A DNA stretch of 64,000 nucleotides from FEN-1350 sp964643355 (GCA_964643355.1 CAZXPW010000014.1:20671-84670); one strand, 5' to 3'; counted from the stretch's first letter, positions 44,169 through 53,403 are shown. The notes: generated by a model from the letters alone, not told the origin. Numbers and translations: made by a program.

Positions 44169-44187
44169 GGGCGGACGCCGTCCGCCC
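44169..44187. terminator. Second hairpin between asd and the ABC-F gene
   Basis: GGGCGGAC (44169-44176) pairs with GTCCGCCC (44180-44187), loop of 3. The upstream AAATGAAA on the minus strand gives a weak T-rich tail, so it may serve the ABC-F transcript. Confidence 0.5.
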
Positions 44188-44214
44188 CCACAGCGATCGG
44201 GAGTGGAGTGCGCG

Positions 44215-46173
44215 TCAGCGGAGGCGAAGTTCGTAAGCGCGATAGAGCCGGTCAAGCTCTTGTTTTTCTTGATCGTACTGACGCTGCAGCTCGGCATACG
44301 CTCCCGGATTCTGATAGACCTTTACATCGCCGAACTGGTCGTGGGTCTGGGTGTGTTTCTGTTCAAGATCCGTAATCATCGCCTCGATCTGCTCGACTGT
44401 GTATTTGTTGAACTCCCGCAGTTCCGGCGGCGTTGAAGCCCTCGTTTTGTCAGAAGACGGAGCGGATCGCCGGGGTTTGCGGACGGATTCGTCCTCTTTA
44501 CCCAAGCGGGGTTGCTCGGCGCGATTGTTGAGCCGTTCGGCATAGGCCGAATAGGGGCGATCGTGGCAGATCAGTTCCGTTCGGCCTGGGCAGCGGTCGC
44601 CGAGTTCATCGACGCCGATCACCAGCAGTCGGTCGGCCACTCGATCGAGGAAGTACCGGTCGTGGCTGACGACGAGGATCGTGCCCGGAAAGTCAATCAG
44701 CGCCTGTTCCAGGGCCTCGCGGCTGGGGATATCGAGGTGGTTGGTCGGCTCGTCGAGGACGAGAATATCCGGTTCGCTCAGGACCAATCGGCACAGCATC
44801 AGCCGGTTCTGCTGGCCGCCGCTGAGGTCGCAGGTCTTCTTGAACACATCGTCTCCGCTGAACAGAAACGCTCCCAGAATTCCGCGGAGTCGCTCGGTCG
44901 AAAGGTCGGGGCGGATCCCAGAGGCCTCTTCGAGGACGGTCTTGGCCGGGTCGAGGACATCGGCCTGCTGGTCAAGATAGCCGATCCGGGCGGTCGGGGC
45001 CAGACGAATCGTTCCTTCGACGGGTTTGAACCGGTTCAGAGCAAGGCGCAACAAGGTTGTTTTCCCCGTGCCGTTGGGTCCGGTGATCCCCAATCGTTGT
45101 CCGTACAAAACATCCAGCGTCAATCCCCGAAACAGCTCCACCGGACCAAACGCCATACCGAGATTCTCGCAACGAAGTGCAAGCTCACTGCGCCCGCCCC
45201 CCGAACGGAACTGGAAGTCGATGGTCTTTGATTGCGAAGGTTTTTCCAGGTAATCGGGGTTTTCCTTGAGCAGTTTCTCCAATCGCGTTTTGCGGCCGCG
45301 AGCGGTTTTGCGCATCCCCTCCTGGTCCTTGTTGCGGGCGATAAAGTCCAGCGTCCTCTCGACCCTCTCCACCCGTGCCTCATATTCCCGCTGTTCCTGA
45401 AGCAGAACGGTCTTTTTGGTCTCGACAAAGGTACTGTAATTGCCTCGCCAAACCTTGGCTCTGCGGTTCTCCACTTCGATGATCTTGCACGCGATGCGAT
45501 CGAGCAGATAGCGGTCGTGGCTGATCACCACCGCAGCGCCCTTGAAACTCCGGAGGAATCGTTCCAGCCAGATCGTTCCGGCCAGATCCAGGTGGTTGGT
45601 CGGTTCGTCGAGCAATAACAGGTCCGTTTCCTTCATCAACACCTGCGCCAACCCCAGGCGCGAAAGTTGTCCGCCGCTGAGGGACGAGGTTGTAATATTG
45701 AGCAACGATTCGTCCAGGCCGACTCCGGCCAGCGTTGTACGGATCCGCGTTTCGTATGCCCAGCCGCCCCGCGATTCAAATTCATGGCTCAGCCGATCGT
45801 AATCCCGCATTAGGGATTCGTATTCTTTACCCTCGTGGGCCATCCTTTCCAGTCGTTCGGCCAGAACCTGCAGTCGCTGCTGCATCCCCAGTAACTCCTC
45901 CAGCCCCAGGTGCATCTGTTCCAGAACGGTTCGGTCGGCGTCAAAGACCGGCTCCTGAGGCAAGTACCCGATCCGGAGCCCTTTCTGTCGGATGATCTGG
46001 CCCATGTCGGCCTGTTCCTGTCCGAGAATCAACCGAAGAACCGTGGTCTTGCCGCAGCCGTTGGCCCCGACCATGCCGACAATCTCCCGGGCGTACAGTT
46101 CCAGGTCGAACTGGTCGAGCACAATTTCGGGGCCGAAGGATTTATGGACGCTTTGGAGTTTGACGATCGACAT
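44215..46173 (-). CDS. ABC-F family ATPase (ribosome-associated type)
   Basis: A 652-residue soluble protein with two ABC domains and no membrane part. Domain 1: GMVGANGCGKTTVLRLIL, LSGGQLSRLGLAQVL, LLLDEPTNHLDLAGTIWLE; domain 2: LGITGPNGTGKTTLLRLAL, LSGGQQNRLMLCRLVL, ILVLDEPTNHLDIPSREALE. Between them is the helical P-site tRNA interaction motif region (ETKKTVLLQEQREYEARVERVERTLDF). The C-terminus (from ~residue 560) is a charged linker followed by a coiled coil (TVEQIEAMITDLEQKHTQTHDQF, YAELQRQYDQEKQELDRLYRAYELRLR) as in Uup. Acts on ribosomes in translation or stalled complex rescue; the exact subfamily is not decided. Confidence 0.93.
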   Translation of the reverse strand: MSIVKLQSVHKSFGPEIVLDQFDLELYAREIVGMVGANGCGKTTVLRLILGQEQADMGQIIRQKGLRIGYLPQEPVFDADRTVLEQMHLGLEELLGMQQRLQVLAERLERMAHEGKEYESLMRDYDRLSHEFESRGGWAYETRIRTTLAGVGLDESLLNITTSSLSGGQLSRLGLAQVLMKETDLLLLDEPTNHLDLAGTIWLERFLRSFKGAAVVISHDRYLLDRIACKIIEVENRRAKVWRGNYSTFVETKKTVLLQEQREYEARVERVERTLDFIARNKDQEGMRKTARGRKTRLEKLLKENPDYLEKPSQSKTIDFQFRSGGGRSELALRCENLGMAFGPVELFRGLTLDVLYGQRLGITGPNGTGKTTLLRLALNRFKPVEGTIRLAPTARIGYLDQQADVLDPAKTVLEEASGIRPDLSTERLRGILGAFLFSGDDVFKKTCDLSGGQQNRLMLCRLVLSEPDILVLDEPTNHLDIPSREALEQALIDFPGTILVVSHDRYFLDRVADRLLVIGVDELGDRCPGRTELICHDRPYSAYAERLNNRAEQPRLGKEDESVRKPRRSAPSSDKTRASTPPELREFNKYTVEQIEAMITDLEQKHTQTHDQFGDVKVYQNPGAYAELQRQYDQEKQELDRLYRAYELRLR

Positions 46174-46298
46174 AAGGCAAGGGTGGACGGATCATCTCCC
46201 GTCCGAACCGCGGATCGGTGATCCTGAATCCCAACAGAATGGCGATTTTCGAATCATGGGTTTGAGGAAATCGGATATCGGTTTTTGAACACGCCCCC

Positions 46299-46327
46299 AG
46301 TATATCCGGATCGACGGAAGGAATCAA
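46299..46327 (-). promoter_or_regulatory. Promoter of the ABC-F gene
   Basis: Minus-strand TTGATT (+ 46322-46327) and TATACT (+ 46299-46304), 17-base spacer, about 126 bases upstream of the start. Confidence 0.5.
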
Positions 46328-46390
46328 CCGATCCCCGGACCAATCTTCGGGATTCGCTTGATTTTGGGTTTCCGTCGCATCGGGGAAATT

Positions 46391-46426
46391 TTGACATTGA
46401 CAATCCGGTCGTTCATCCCGTAGAAT
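46391..46426 (+). promoter_or_regulatory. Promoter upstream of the small lipoprotein and cdaA
   Basis: Two tandem TTGACA hexamers (46391-46396 and 46397-46402). The second is 18 bases from TAGAAT (46421-46426). The ATG of the lipoprotein is 64 bases downstream. Confidence 0.45.
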
Positions 46427-46490
46427 CAACTCACTGCCGAGGGGATCAATCCCTTTGGAGTCAGAGTGTCGGGATAATTTGAGGTCTTGT

Positions 46491-46721
46491 ATGAAAAGTC
46501 CGTTTCTGATGCGAAGAATGTGTTGGGTTGCGGCGATTCTGGCGGCCCTGTCCGGCTTGATGATCATCGGGGGGTGTGGTACGGTTGGCGAATCCAGGGA
46601 AGAAGTTCGAATCCGCCATGATCGGATCATGCACAACGGTCTCGGTCGCGTTCAGGATGACATCGATGCCGCGCTGTTGTTGGATCGACCGACCCGTCTG
46701 AGCAGCCAACCCGTCCGCTAA
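46491..46721 (+). CDS. Small lipoprotein, unknown function
   Basis: A 76-residue protein with GAGG upstream. The leader MRRMCWVAAILAALSGLMIIGGC has a clear lipobox (IGGC), leaving a mature chain of about 48 residues that is charged and probably helical (ESREEVRIRHDRIMHNGLGRVQDDIDAALLL). No family recognised. It is followed by a terminator and then cdaA, so it has its own short transcript with possible read-through. Confidence 0.6.
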   Translation: MKSPFLMRRMCWVAAILAALSGLMIIGGCGTVGESREEVRIRHDRIMHNGLGRVQDDIDAALLLDRPTRLSSQPVR

Positions 46722-46730
46722 CAGGGTCCT

Positions 46731-46767
46731 CCCGCCGCCGGTTGTATCGGATCCGGCCGGGTTTTTT
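46731..46767 (+). terminator. Intrinsic terminator between the small lipoprotein and cdaA
   Basis: A GC-rich imperfect inverted repeat (CCCGCCGCCGG ... CCGGCCGGG) followed by six T residues at 46762-46767. The stem has an internal bulge. Its place 24 bases before the cdaA start could attenuate cdaA expression. Confidence 0.55.
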
Positions 46768-46790
46768 CGTCTGTACAGGGAGGGTTATCG

Positions 46791-47645
46791 GTGGATGCGA
46801 TTCTTGATTTTTTCTATCGGATGGGGCCCCAGGAACGACTGGTGGTTCTCTTTGAGTTGTTGTTCATCGGACTATTTGTCTATATCCTTCTGACATTCCT
46901 GGAGGGAACCCGCGGGGAGCGATTGTTCCGGGGGATCATCTTTATCCTGCTGGCCGGCAAGGTTTTTTTGACGCTGGTGGTGCACCGCTTCAATATGGAT
47001 CGTGTCGCATTCCTCTACAACTGGTTTTTGATCGGAATTTTGCTGGTCGCCATTGTCGCGTTTCAACCGGAAATTCGTCGCGCCCTTATCCGTTTGGGTC
47101 AGGCCAAATTCCTTTCCAGCTCGCCCCAGCAGTTGTCCCGAAGCGTCGAGGAAATCATTGAGGCCGTCGAGATCCTGTCGCAAACCAAAACCGGGGCCAT
47201 CATGGTCTTTGAACAGCAGGTCGGTCTGGCCGAATTCATCGAAACCGGCGTGAGAATGGAAGCCAAGGTCACCTCCGAGCTTCTGAGGACGATCTTTTAT
47301 CCCGGGACCCCTCTGCATGATATGGCCGTTGTTATTCAGGGCGACCGGATCATCGCCGCCCGGGTTCAGCTTCCTCTGGTCGAGGGCGACACGGTCCCCG
47401 GCCGCCAGCAACTCGGTTCGCGACATCGCGCGGCGGTCGGCGTTACGCTGGGCTCCGACGCTTTGGTAATCGTGGTCAGCGAAGAGACCGGCATCGTATC
47501 GATCGCCATGAATGGAAACCTGATCCGCCATGTGGCTTCTGAGGAACTCCGGCGGCACCTGACAACGGCGGTCGTCGAAAACACGCCGCTGGTTGAAAAA
47601 CTGCAACGAAGCATGCGACGCAAATCCCCCGTTGAGCAAGTGTGA
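46791..47645 (+). CDS. cdaA: Membrane diadenylate cyclase CdaA
   Basis: A 284-residue protein making c-di-AMP from two ATP. Three N-terminal membrane segments (LVVLFELLFIGLFVYILLTFL, GIIFILLAGKVFLTLVV, WFLIGILLVAIVAF) and the short FQPEIRRAL linker precede the DAC domain (~residues 120-265): GAIMVFEQQVGLAEFIETG, TIFYPGTPLHDMAVVIQGDRIIAARVQLPL, LGSRHRAAVGVT, VIVVSEETGIVSIAMNG. The RHR motif (211-213) is intact. The DGA motif is DMA (Asp177-Met178-Ala179): the metal-binding Asp is kept but Gly is Met. The start is GTG at 46791, with GGAGG 8 bases upstream. cdaR follows 10 bases later, the conserved pair. Confidence 0.92.
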   Translation: MDAILDFFYRMGPQERLVVLFELLFIGLFVYILLTFLEGTRGERLFRGIIFILLAGKVFLTLVVHRFNMDRVAFLYNWFLIGILLVAIVAFQPEIRRALIRLGQAKFLSSSPQQLSRSVEEIIEAVEILSQTKTGAIMVFEQQVGLAEFIETGVRMEAKVTSELLRTIFYPGTPLHDMAVVIQGDRIIAARVQLPLVEGDTVPGRQQLGSRHRAAVGVTLGSDALVIVVSEETGIVSIAMNGNLIRHVASEELRRHLTTAVVENTPLVEKLQRSMRRKSPVEQV

Positions 47646-47655
47646 GATCGGGCTG

Positions 47656-48705
47656 ATGATCGATCGGATCAAAAAACTCGCCGCCGTGATCTTCCTGTCA
47701 ATCCTGATCTGGACATATGCGTATCTGGCCCAGGAGGAAACCATTTCCCGGATGGCGACTCTGGCCATTGGCGGGGGTGTCCGCTCGGATCTGCAGGTCA
47801 TTTTTGACAAACCCACGCCCATCCCTCTGAACCTGACGCTGAAGGGGCCGGCATCCAAAGTCGCCATCCTCAAACGCCGGCTGTTGGCCGCCGATACCGA
47901 CCAGGACAAGGAGCGGCTGGATTTTTTATACGATCCCGAAACCCAGAATCATTCCCTTCCGGGGACATACACCCTCAACATCATCGATTTTCTGCAGTCC
48001 AGCGAAAAGTTGCGCGATCTGGGATTGCGGGTGGTCTCCTGCGATGTGCAAACCGTTCAGATCACGATCGACCAGCTCGTGGAGAAACGATTGACGATCC
48101 AGTGTGTGGATCCCGCCGGCAAGATTCTCCAGCCGGAAATTCTCGAACCTGCGACGATGGCGATGTTCGTCCGCAAGGAATATGACGGGCCGGCGATCAT
48201 CACCCTGACCAGCCAGCAGGTGGAGCTGGCCCGAAAGTCGGTCCTGCACCTGCGCCCCTATGTCACGCTCGGCAACCTGCAGGTTTATGCAAAAAATTCC
48301 GTTTCGGTCAGACTGCCCGCGACTGAAATTCTTTTGCAATCGCGGCCGCTGCAACCGCGGCTGGGATTGCTTATCAGTCGGAATTTGCTGGGGAAATTCC
48401 AGGTCGAACTGCTCAACGAAAACGAACTGACCAGCGTCACGACCATTCTGGCCACTCCGGAGGCCTTCTCCGAATACGAAAAGATGATCTATCAGGTATT
48501 GGTCGAAATCCGCGACGATGACGCAACCCTGGCCGGGACGGAAGGAACCAAGCGACCGGTAATTTATAATTTTCCACCCCAATCGATCCGGCTGGGCGAA
48601 ATTCAATTGGACCCGACGGCTCCGGTCCGTCAGGCCCACTTCCGTCTGATCCCCCTTTCGGTCCCCGCAACTGTGACGACTCCGCTGGTCAAGCCGACGC
48701 CGTAA
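47656..48705 (+). CDS. cdaR: CdaR/YbbR-like regulator of diadenylate cyclase
   Basis: A 349-residue protein with one N-terminal membrane segment (KKLAAVIFLSILIWTYAYL) and an extracytoplasmic region of YbbR-like beta repeats: PIPLNLTLKGPASKVAIL, VQTVQITIDQLVEKRLTIQCV, and later strand-rich sequence. Such proteins hold and modulate CdaA. Assigned from topology, YbbR-like features and its place directly behind cdaA; sequence similarity itself is modest. ATG 47656 chosen because it gives a short basic lead before the membrane segment. Ends 117 bases from the convergent methyltransferase. Confidence 0.75.
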   Translation: MIDRIKKLAAVIFLSILIWTYAYLAQEETISRMATLAIGGGVRSDLQVIFDKPTPIPLNLTLKGPASKVAILKRRLLAADTDQDKERLDFLYDPETQNHSLPGTYTLNIIDFLQSSEKLRDLGLRVVSCDVQTVQITIDQLVEKRLTIQCVDPAGKILQPEILEPATMAMFVRKEYDGPAIITLTSQQVELARKSVLHLRPYVTLGNLQVYAKNSVSVRLPATEILLQSRPLQPRLGLLISRNLLGKFQVELLNENELTSVTTILATPEAFSEYEKMIYQVLVEIRDDDATLAGTEGTKRPVIYNFPPQSIRLGEIQLDPTAPVRQAHFRLIPLSVPATVTTPLVKPTP

Positions 48706-48822
48706 ATCGATATAAGTCATCGAGATGCCGAAGAATCAATCCAATACCCATCCGTTATTCCTGAAACCTGGATCGGATGAGTTCCCGATTCTCGGGCGTG
48801 CGACATCGGCGACGATCGATCC

Positions 48823-49653
48823 TCATTCTTCCCGAAGCATCGGCACAAATCGAACGGGCATGGTGGATTCCTGTCGGAAATTGCCGTCGGCATCCTTGTG
48901 AATCAGGATCAGGTCCTGGCCGCTCCAGCTATCCCCGACCGGGATCACCATCCTCCCGCCCGGGCGGAGTTGAGTCTTGAGGGCTTGCGGGATATGATCC
49001 GGCGCGCAGGTCACGATGATCGCGTCATACGGGGCATACTCCGGCCAGCCGAGATACCCGTCGCCGATTTTGACCCGGATCGAGTCGTAGCCGCGTTGTT
49101 TCAATATGCCGATTGTCCGTTCGGCCAGTGGCCGGACAATCTCGATTGAATACACCTGTGGCGTGAATTCATTGAGTACCGCCGCTTGATATCCCGACCC
49201 GGTCCCGATTTCGAGAACCTTCTGATCGGCCGTAAGGTCCAGCAAGTCGGTCATGAACGCCACAATCAACGGCTGTGAAATCGTCTGGTCAAAACCGATG
49301 GGCAGCGGCCTGTCATCGTAGGCCCTCGTTTTCTGCGCATCGGGTACAAACCAGTGCCGAGGCACCGCTTCCATAGCCGCCAGGACCTTTTCGCTGCGAA
49401 CTCCGTACAGATCCCGGATAACCCGTACCATCTCTTGACGCTGGCTGATTCGTTCATCGGTTCTTGGCCGCGACCAGGAATCTGCTTGGGCCTTTTCTGT
49501 TGAAAGGGTCGATTTGTCCGCCGATTTGTCTGCCTCTGTCTCCGAACCCTGCTGTGGTTTCGGCCATGGACTTGTCCTATCCGGCCTCGGTCCTTTCCCA
49601 CAGGATCCGATCCCCGCCATGATAACCAGGGCTCCAATAATAATTCGAATCAT
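48823..49653 (-). CDS. Exported protein-L-isoaspartate O-methyltransferase (probable lipoprotein)
   Basis: A 276-residue protein: leader IRIIIGALVIMAGIGSC with a lipobox-like IGSC, a ~60-residue low-complexity spacer (Lys/Asp/Ser/Gln), then a complete PCMT domain (MVRVIRDLYGVRSEKVLAAMEAVPRHWFVP, RPLPIGFDQTISQPLIVAFMTDLL, VLEIGTGSGYQAAVL, IGDGYLGWPEYAPYDAIIVTCAPDHIP). The SAM site is intact, which is odd for a protein outside the cytoplasm where SAM is not known to occur. GAGG precedes ATG 49653; TTGACA at + 49709-49714 with a weak TGGATA (18-base spacer) may be the promoter. Confidence 0.85.
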   Translation of the reverse strand: MIRIIIGALVIMAGIGSCGKGPRPDRTSPWPKPQQGSETEADKSADKSTLSTEKAQADSWSRPRTDERISQRQEMVRVIRDLYGVRSEKVLAAMEAVPRHWFVPDAQKTRAYDDRPLPIGFDQTISQPLIVAFMTDLLDLTADQKVLEIGTGSGYQAAVLNEFTPQVYSIEIVRPLAERTIGILKQRGYDSIRVKIGDGYLGWPEYAPYDAIIVTCAPDHIPQALKTQLRPGGRMVIPVGDSWSGQDLILIHKDADGNFRQESTMPVRFVPMLREE

Positions 49654-49786
49654 ATCCGCCTCGGTTTGATCCATCGCCGAGACCTATCCAACCTCCGAAT
49701 CCGACGGTTGTCAATACCCCAATTGGGATTTTGGAAATCGTGGCATTGACCGATCCTGAGAAATGCCGGACCTATTGATGGCTTGC

Positions 49787-52153
49787 CTATTTCATCCAGT
49801 TCTGCGCGATGAGCAGCAAATCACCCAGATCGATCTTCCCGTTGGGCTGCAGGTCGTACTGGGCGTTCCATCCGGCCTGAACGGAGGTCTTCTTCCAACA
49901 CTGGGATAGCAAACTCATATCGTTCAGATCGATCACACCGTCATCGTTCATGTCCCCGGCGTATGGCTGCGTTGAAAACGCCAGCTTCGCCGCGGTGTAC
50001 TTGAGCGTGTAACTGGTCGAGTCCTCCTCTTCCCCTTCAGGTCGGTCGTGATCGCCGGCGCAGAAATATACCGTCATCCGGTAGTTGCGATCCGGAAGCA
50101 AGGTCGCCGGCCCCGCGGTCGTCGCGGTTCCGTTGAGAATGACCTTGTTGAAGATCTCGTTGCCGGTGGCGACATCGACGACCGAGCAGATCATGCTGGT
50201 GATTGCCGGATCCGTCGGCATAGACCATCTGAAGGGAATGTTTTTGTGACTGATCTCAGATCCCGTTTGTGGAGAAACGATTGAAGGAACAATCGTCGGG
50301 GCGGGGATTGTCCGACCCTGTTCGTCGGTTCCGTATCGGACGACCTGCTCCATCTCAAGCGGCCCGCCGAAGTCGATCGTGACGACAAAGGTATAATCCC
50401 CGTTTTCGAAGGCGTTCAACCCGGCGGAGCTGGTTGCGGTTTGGGAATACGACCAGATCCCGTCGGCGATGGAGGTCATCGTTTGCCATGTGGAACTGCC
50501 CGGCGGCTGAAACTTCACGCCGAGGGTCTGGAAGAGAATATTGTCAGGGATGGAATAGAGCCGGGCCTGAAATGTCCAGGTCGTCGTCGCCGTCTGCATA
50601 TCCAGGGTCGAACCCTTCAGGATGGTTACCGTGGATATCGGCAAAGACAGTTCCAGTTCGCCGATCTGTCCCTTGGGTACATACCGGCCGGACAGATCGG
50701 AGACCTCGGACTCGGCGACGAGGATTCGAATGATCGCACCCTCGGCACTCATCGGATTCATCGGTGGCGTCGAAAAGCTGTACTCAGCCCGGTACTTGCG
50801 TTTCCCGGTTTCCGGTTCCGGATCGAGCTCTTTGACCGACTTGAATTCAGCGGCGACCTTGGTCCCGTCCGGATAGATCACCTGGATATCTTTGTCGTCC
50901 ATCGTGCTTTCATTCATGCCGTTATCGTCGTAGTACAAAACGCCGATGGTGACCTTGCCCTGTTCATTCTCGACAGGGTCCGCGTCCAGATTGGCGATTG
51001 GCGGGTTTTCATCCAGTCGCGGACGGGCCAAAAAACCCATCGTTCTCCCATTGAACTCGCCCAAACCCACGATCCAGCCGTCATCGTTGATATCTCTTGC
51101 TTCTTTCAGGTTCCACCCGGTCTGGACCTTGCAGATGTCCAGGCTGACAATCTGGTAGTTGTTGCCTGCTCCGATCCAAACTACTGCGGCGTTGCTGGAT
51201 CCGACAATCGTGCCGTGTTTGTTGATCGCGTACGGGATCGCCCATTTGTATCCGGGGTAGAAGGGTAATTGGACGATGCCTTCATCGGGGTGCCAGAGTA
51301 TGCCCCTGGGATAATCGGATGGCCCCTGTCCCCATACGGCGCCGACGATCATATCCTCATCGTTGAGATCCAGCGCCCGGGAGGCCCATCCGGTACATTC
51401 CGGCGGCACGGGCAGGATCGTAAACTCCTCACCCAACTGCTTGTAAGCTCGTTCCGGTGTTCCCACCGGTTGCATCCCGATCACCAGATTGTTATTGTTG
51501 ATTTTGGATGGTTGGCAATTTGTTTCTCCCATATCCATTGGTTTCGTCCCGCTGATCCAGATTGTCGGCTGATTGAGTCCGACCTGTCTGGCACCCCAGA
51601 TGTTAATCTCTGACGGGAGTGAAAAACCCACAACCGTTCCGGCATTGTTAATTCCCACTCCTCCGCCCGAATAGCAGGTTTGATAGTAATCCAGAAACGG
51701 ATCATCTTCCTCGTCGTCGCCGAGGCACCCCAGATCGCGGGCCGTGCGGGTATAGATATCATAAATCAACGGCCGATCCATAAAGTCCCAGTCCAGACCC
51801 GGACAGGCATAGGTGTAACCCCCGCAGACCTGACCGTTGTCGTTGATCTGAGAAAAATTCGGCCAGATCAGTTTCATCGAAGGAATTTCGGTGGCCATGG
51901 TGTGGCTGACGCCCCAACCGTCGGGATCGCTGAAATCCCACACCGCAAAGATAAGATGGTCGGGTATCCCATCATCTCCCCATACTTCACCGAGAATCTG
52001 CTTGTTATTGTTGATCGACCAGACACTCGAGCGTGTGAACCCACCGGGGAAGATTGTCGGATCCAGCGGGGTGATGTCCCAGACTATATGGGCCGCCGTC
52101 GAACTGCCGATCCATGAACACAACAATACCGCCGCCGCAATGACTTGTTTCAT
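49787..52153 (-). CDS. Secreted HAF-repeat protein with Ig-like part and dockerin-like tail
   Basis: A 788-residue exported protein (signal KQVIAAAVLLCSWIGSSTA). Residues ~30-400 hold at least six HAF-type repeats with the core INDNGQVCGG, INNAGTVVGF, INNNNLVIGM, LNDEDMIVGA, INKHGTIVGS and INDDGWIVGL, each one blade of a presumed propeller. Residues ~410-700 are beta-sandwich modules (PIANLDADPVENEQGKVTIGVLYYDDNG and others). The tail has two Ca-binding loops (GDMNDDGVIDLNDMSLLSQCW; YDLQPNGKIDLGDLLLIAQNWMK). The predicted start at 52153 has GGAGGG upstream. A surface protein of unknown ligand; same tag as the GLUG and LamG proteins. Confidence 0.82.
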   Translation of the reverse strand: MKQVIAAAVLLCSWIGSSTAAHIVWDITPLDPTIFPGGFTRSSVWSINNNKQILGEVWGDDGIPDHLIFAVWDFSDPDGWGVSHTMATEIPSMKLIWPNFSQINDNGQVCGGYTYACPGLDWDFMDRPLIYDIYTRTARDLGCLGDDEEDDPFLDYYQTCYSGGGVGINNAGTVVGFSLPSEINIWGARQVGLNQPTIWISGTKPMDMGETNCQPSKINNNNLVIGMQPVGTPERAYKQLGEEFTILPVPPECTGWASRALDLNDEDMIVGAVWGQGPSDYPRGILWHPDEGIVQLPFYPGYKWAIPYAINKHGTIVGSSNAAVVWIGAGNNYQIVSLDICKVQTGWNLKEARDINDDGWIVGLGEFNGRTMGFLARPRLDENPPIANLDADPVENEQGKVTIGVLYYDDNGMNESTMDDKDIQVIYPDGTKVAAEFKSVKELDPEPETGKRKYRAEYSFSTPPMNPMSAEGAIIRILVAESEVSDLSGRYVPKGQIGELELSLPISTVTILKGSTLDMQTATTTWTFQARLYSIPDNILFQTLGVKFQPPGSSTWQTMTSIADGIWSYSQTATSSAGLNAFENGDYTFVVTIDFGGPLEMEQVVRYGTDEQGRTIPAPTIVPSIVSPQTGSEISHKNIPFRWSMPTDPAITSMICSVVDVATGNEIFNKVILNGTATTAGPATLLPDRNYRMTVYFCAGDHDRPEGEEEDSTSYTLKYTAAKLAFSTQPYAGDMNDDGVIDLNDMSLLSQCWKKTSVQAGWNAQYDLQPNGKIDLGDLLLIAQNWMK

Positions 52154-52218
52154 CGTACCCTCCGGAAAAATGATTCCGACCTTGGATAAACTATTCCGCC
52201 CCCGCATCCAGGATTTGT

Positions 52219-52246
52219 ATTATACCTAAATCCGGTTATAAAACAA
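52219..52246 (-). promoter_or_regulatory. Promoter of the HAF-repeat gene
   Basis: Minus-strand TTGTTT (+ 52241-52246) and TATAAT (+ 52219-52224), 16-base spacer, 66 bases before the start. Confidence 0.4.
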
Positions 52247-52325
52247 ACAGAATTACCATCCTGAGACGTTCAATTTCAGTCAAAATGAATCGTTTGTAGG
52301 GATTGTACGGAACCGTCGCTGCGGC

Positions 52326-53387
52326 TCATTCCAGCGGCAGAAACTCCGGGCCGTCGGGCTTGAGGCGGAAACGCCGCGCCCGGACCGCGCTGTTTTGCCC
52401 CTCTTCGTAATACACCACCAGCACCGTGCCATCCTTCAATTCAACCGTGGAGGCATAAGCCCCGATGGTATCGTCGATGGCGTACGGCCCCTGCCAGGTC
52501 TTGGCCTCGTCGCGGCTAACATGCAGCGCGGTCTTGGGTAACCGATGAGTCAGCAGGATCTCGCCACCGGTCAGGCGCGTAAAGTGCGGACAGTCGCCGA
52601 CAAAGCCGATGTTTTTGACCGCCGACCAGCTCAGCCCCTTGTCGGGACTTGTCGCATAGTGCATGTTCACGCCGCGCAGTGCCGCGTAGATCGTGCCATC
52701 TTTGAGCAGAATGAAATCCGTTTCGGCGTCGAGCCGCACGCCGCTGCCCTTGCCGATCGGGATCGGCTGGCACCAGGTCTTGCCGGAATCCGCAGAGCGA
52801 ATGATTCCGCCGTAGGCCGTATCGCCGTCTTCGTGATAGACGCCAAGGATTCGCGTGCCGTCGGGCAGCTCGCGGACGGGCGCCGAACTGGGCCAGTCCT
52901 GCGCGACGACGCGATGTTCGCTCGGCCAGCTCTTACCGCCGTCCTGCGAAACCACGAGGGCGGTCGCGCATCGTGCGGGCTTGTCTTTGTCGATCTCGTA
53001 GGTAAAGAAACTGCAAATGACGGTTCCATCGCGCATCTGCGCGATGTGCGGATCACGATCGTCGAGCGGGCTGTCGTACAAAACCTGCGGCGCGGTCCAG
53101 GTTTTCCCTTCGTCACTCGAACGAACCATACAAATTCGTCCACCCTTGAGCCAGCCGTCCTTGGGCAGCGAGACATGGCCGTAACCGGCGTAGAACACGC
53201 ACAGCAGATCGCCGTTGACGAGCCGACAGATGTCCGTGAAGGCCTGATAGGTCCCCGCCGCGTCGCCGCGCGAGATCACCTTCGGCGCCGGCGATTGGGA
53301 CTTTGATTCGCCGGCGAACAAGTGAGGCGACAATCCGAATAGAACGGTCAATGTAAACAGACTCACAGCATGGAAGCGGATCTTCAT
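52326..53387 (-). CDS. Sialidase-type (BNR/Asp-box) exo-glycosidase or related protein
   Basis: A 353-residue exported protein (leader FHAVSLFTLTVLFGLSPHLFAG). Five Asp boxes mark a six-bladed propeller: SSDEGKTW, SQDGGKSW, SADSGKTW, SPDKGLSW and SRDEAKTW. Such proteins include exo-alpha-sialidases and related glycosidases; a catalytic Arg triad cannot be mapped with confidence, so the sugar is not fixed. ATG 53387 is chosen because GGAGAG lies 7 bases upstream and the signal peptide follows. It starts 16 bases after the sulfatase stop; the two form an operon for trimming a sulfated or acidic glycan. Confidence 0.82.
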   Translation of the reverse strand: MKIRFHAVSLFTLTVLFGLSPHLFAGESKSQSPAPKVISRGDAAGTYQAFTDICRLVNGDLLCVFYAGYGHVSLPKDGWLKGGRICMVRSSDEGKTWTAPQVLYDSPLDDRDPHIAQMRDGTVICSFFTYEIDKDKPARCATALVVSQDGGKSWPSEHRVVAQDWPSSAPVRELPDGTRILGVYHEDGDTAYGGIIRSADSGKTWCQPIPIGKGSGVRLDAETDFILLKDGTIYAALRGVNMHYATSPDKGLSWSAVKNIGFVGDCPHFTRLTGGEILLTHRLPKTALHVSRDEAKTWQGPYAIDDTIGAYASTVELKDGTVLVVYYEEGQNSAVRARRFRLKPDGPEFLPLE

Positions 53388-53403
53388 ATTCAATCTCTCC
53401 AGA

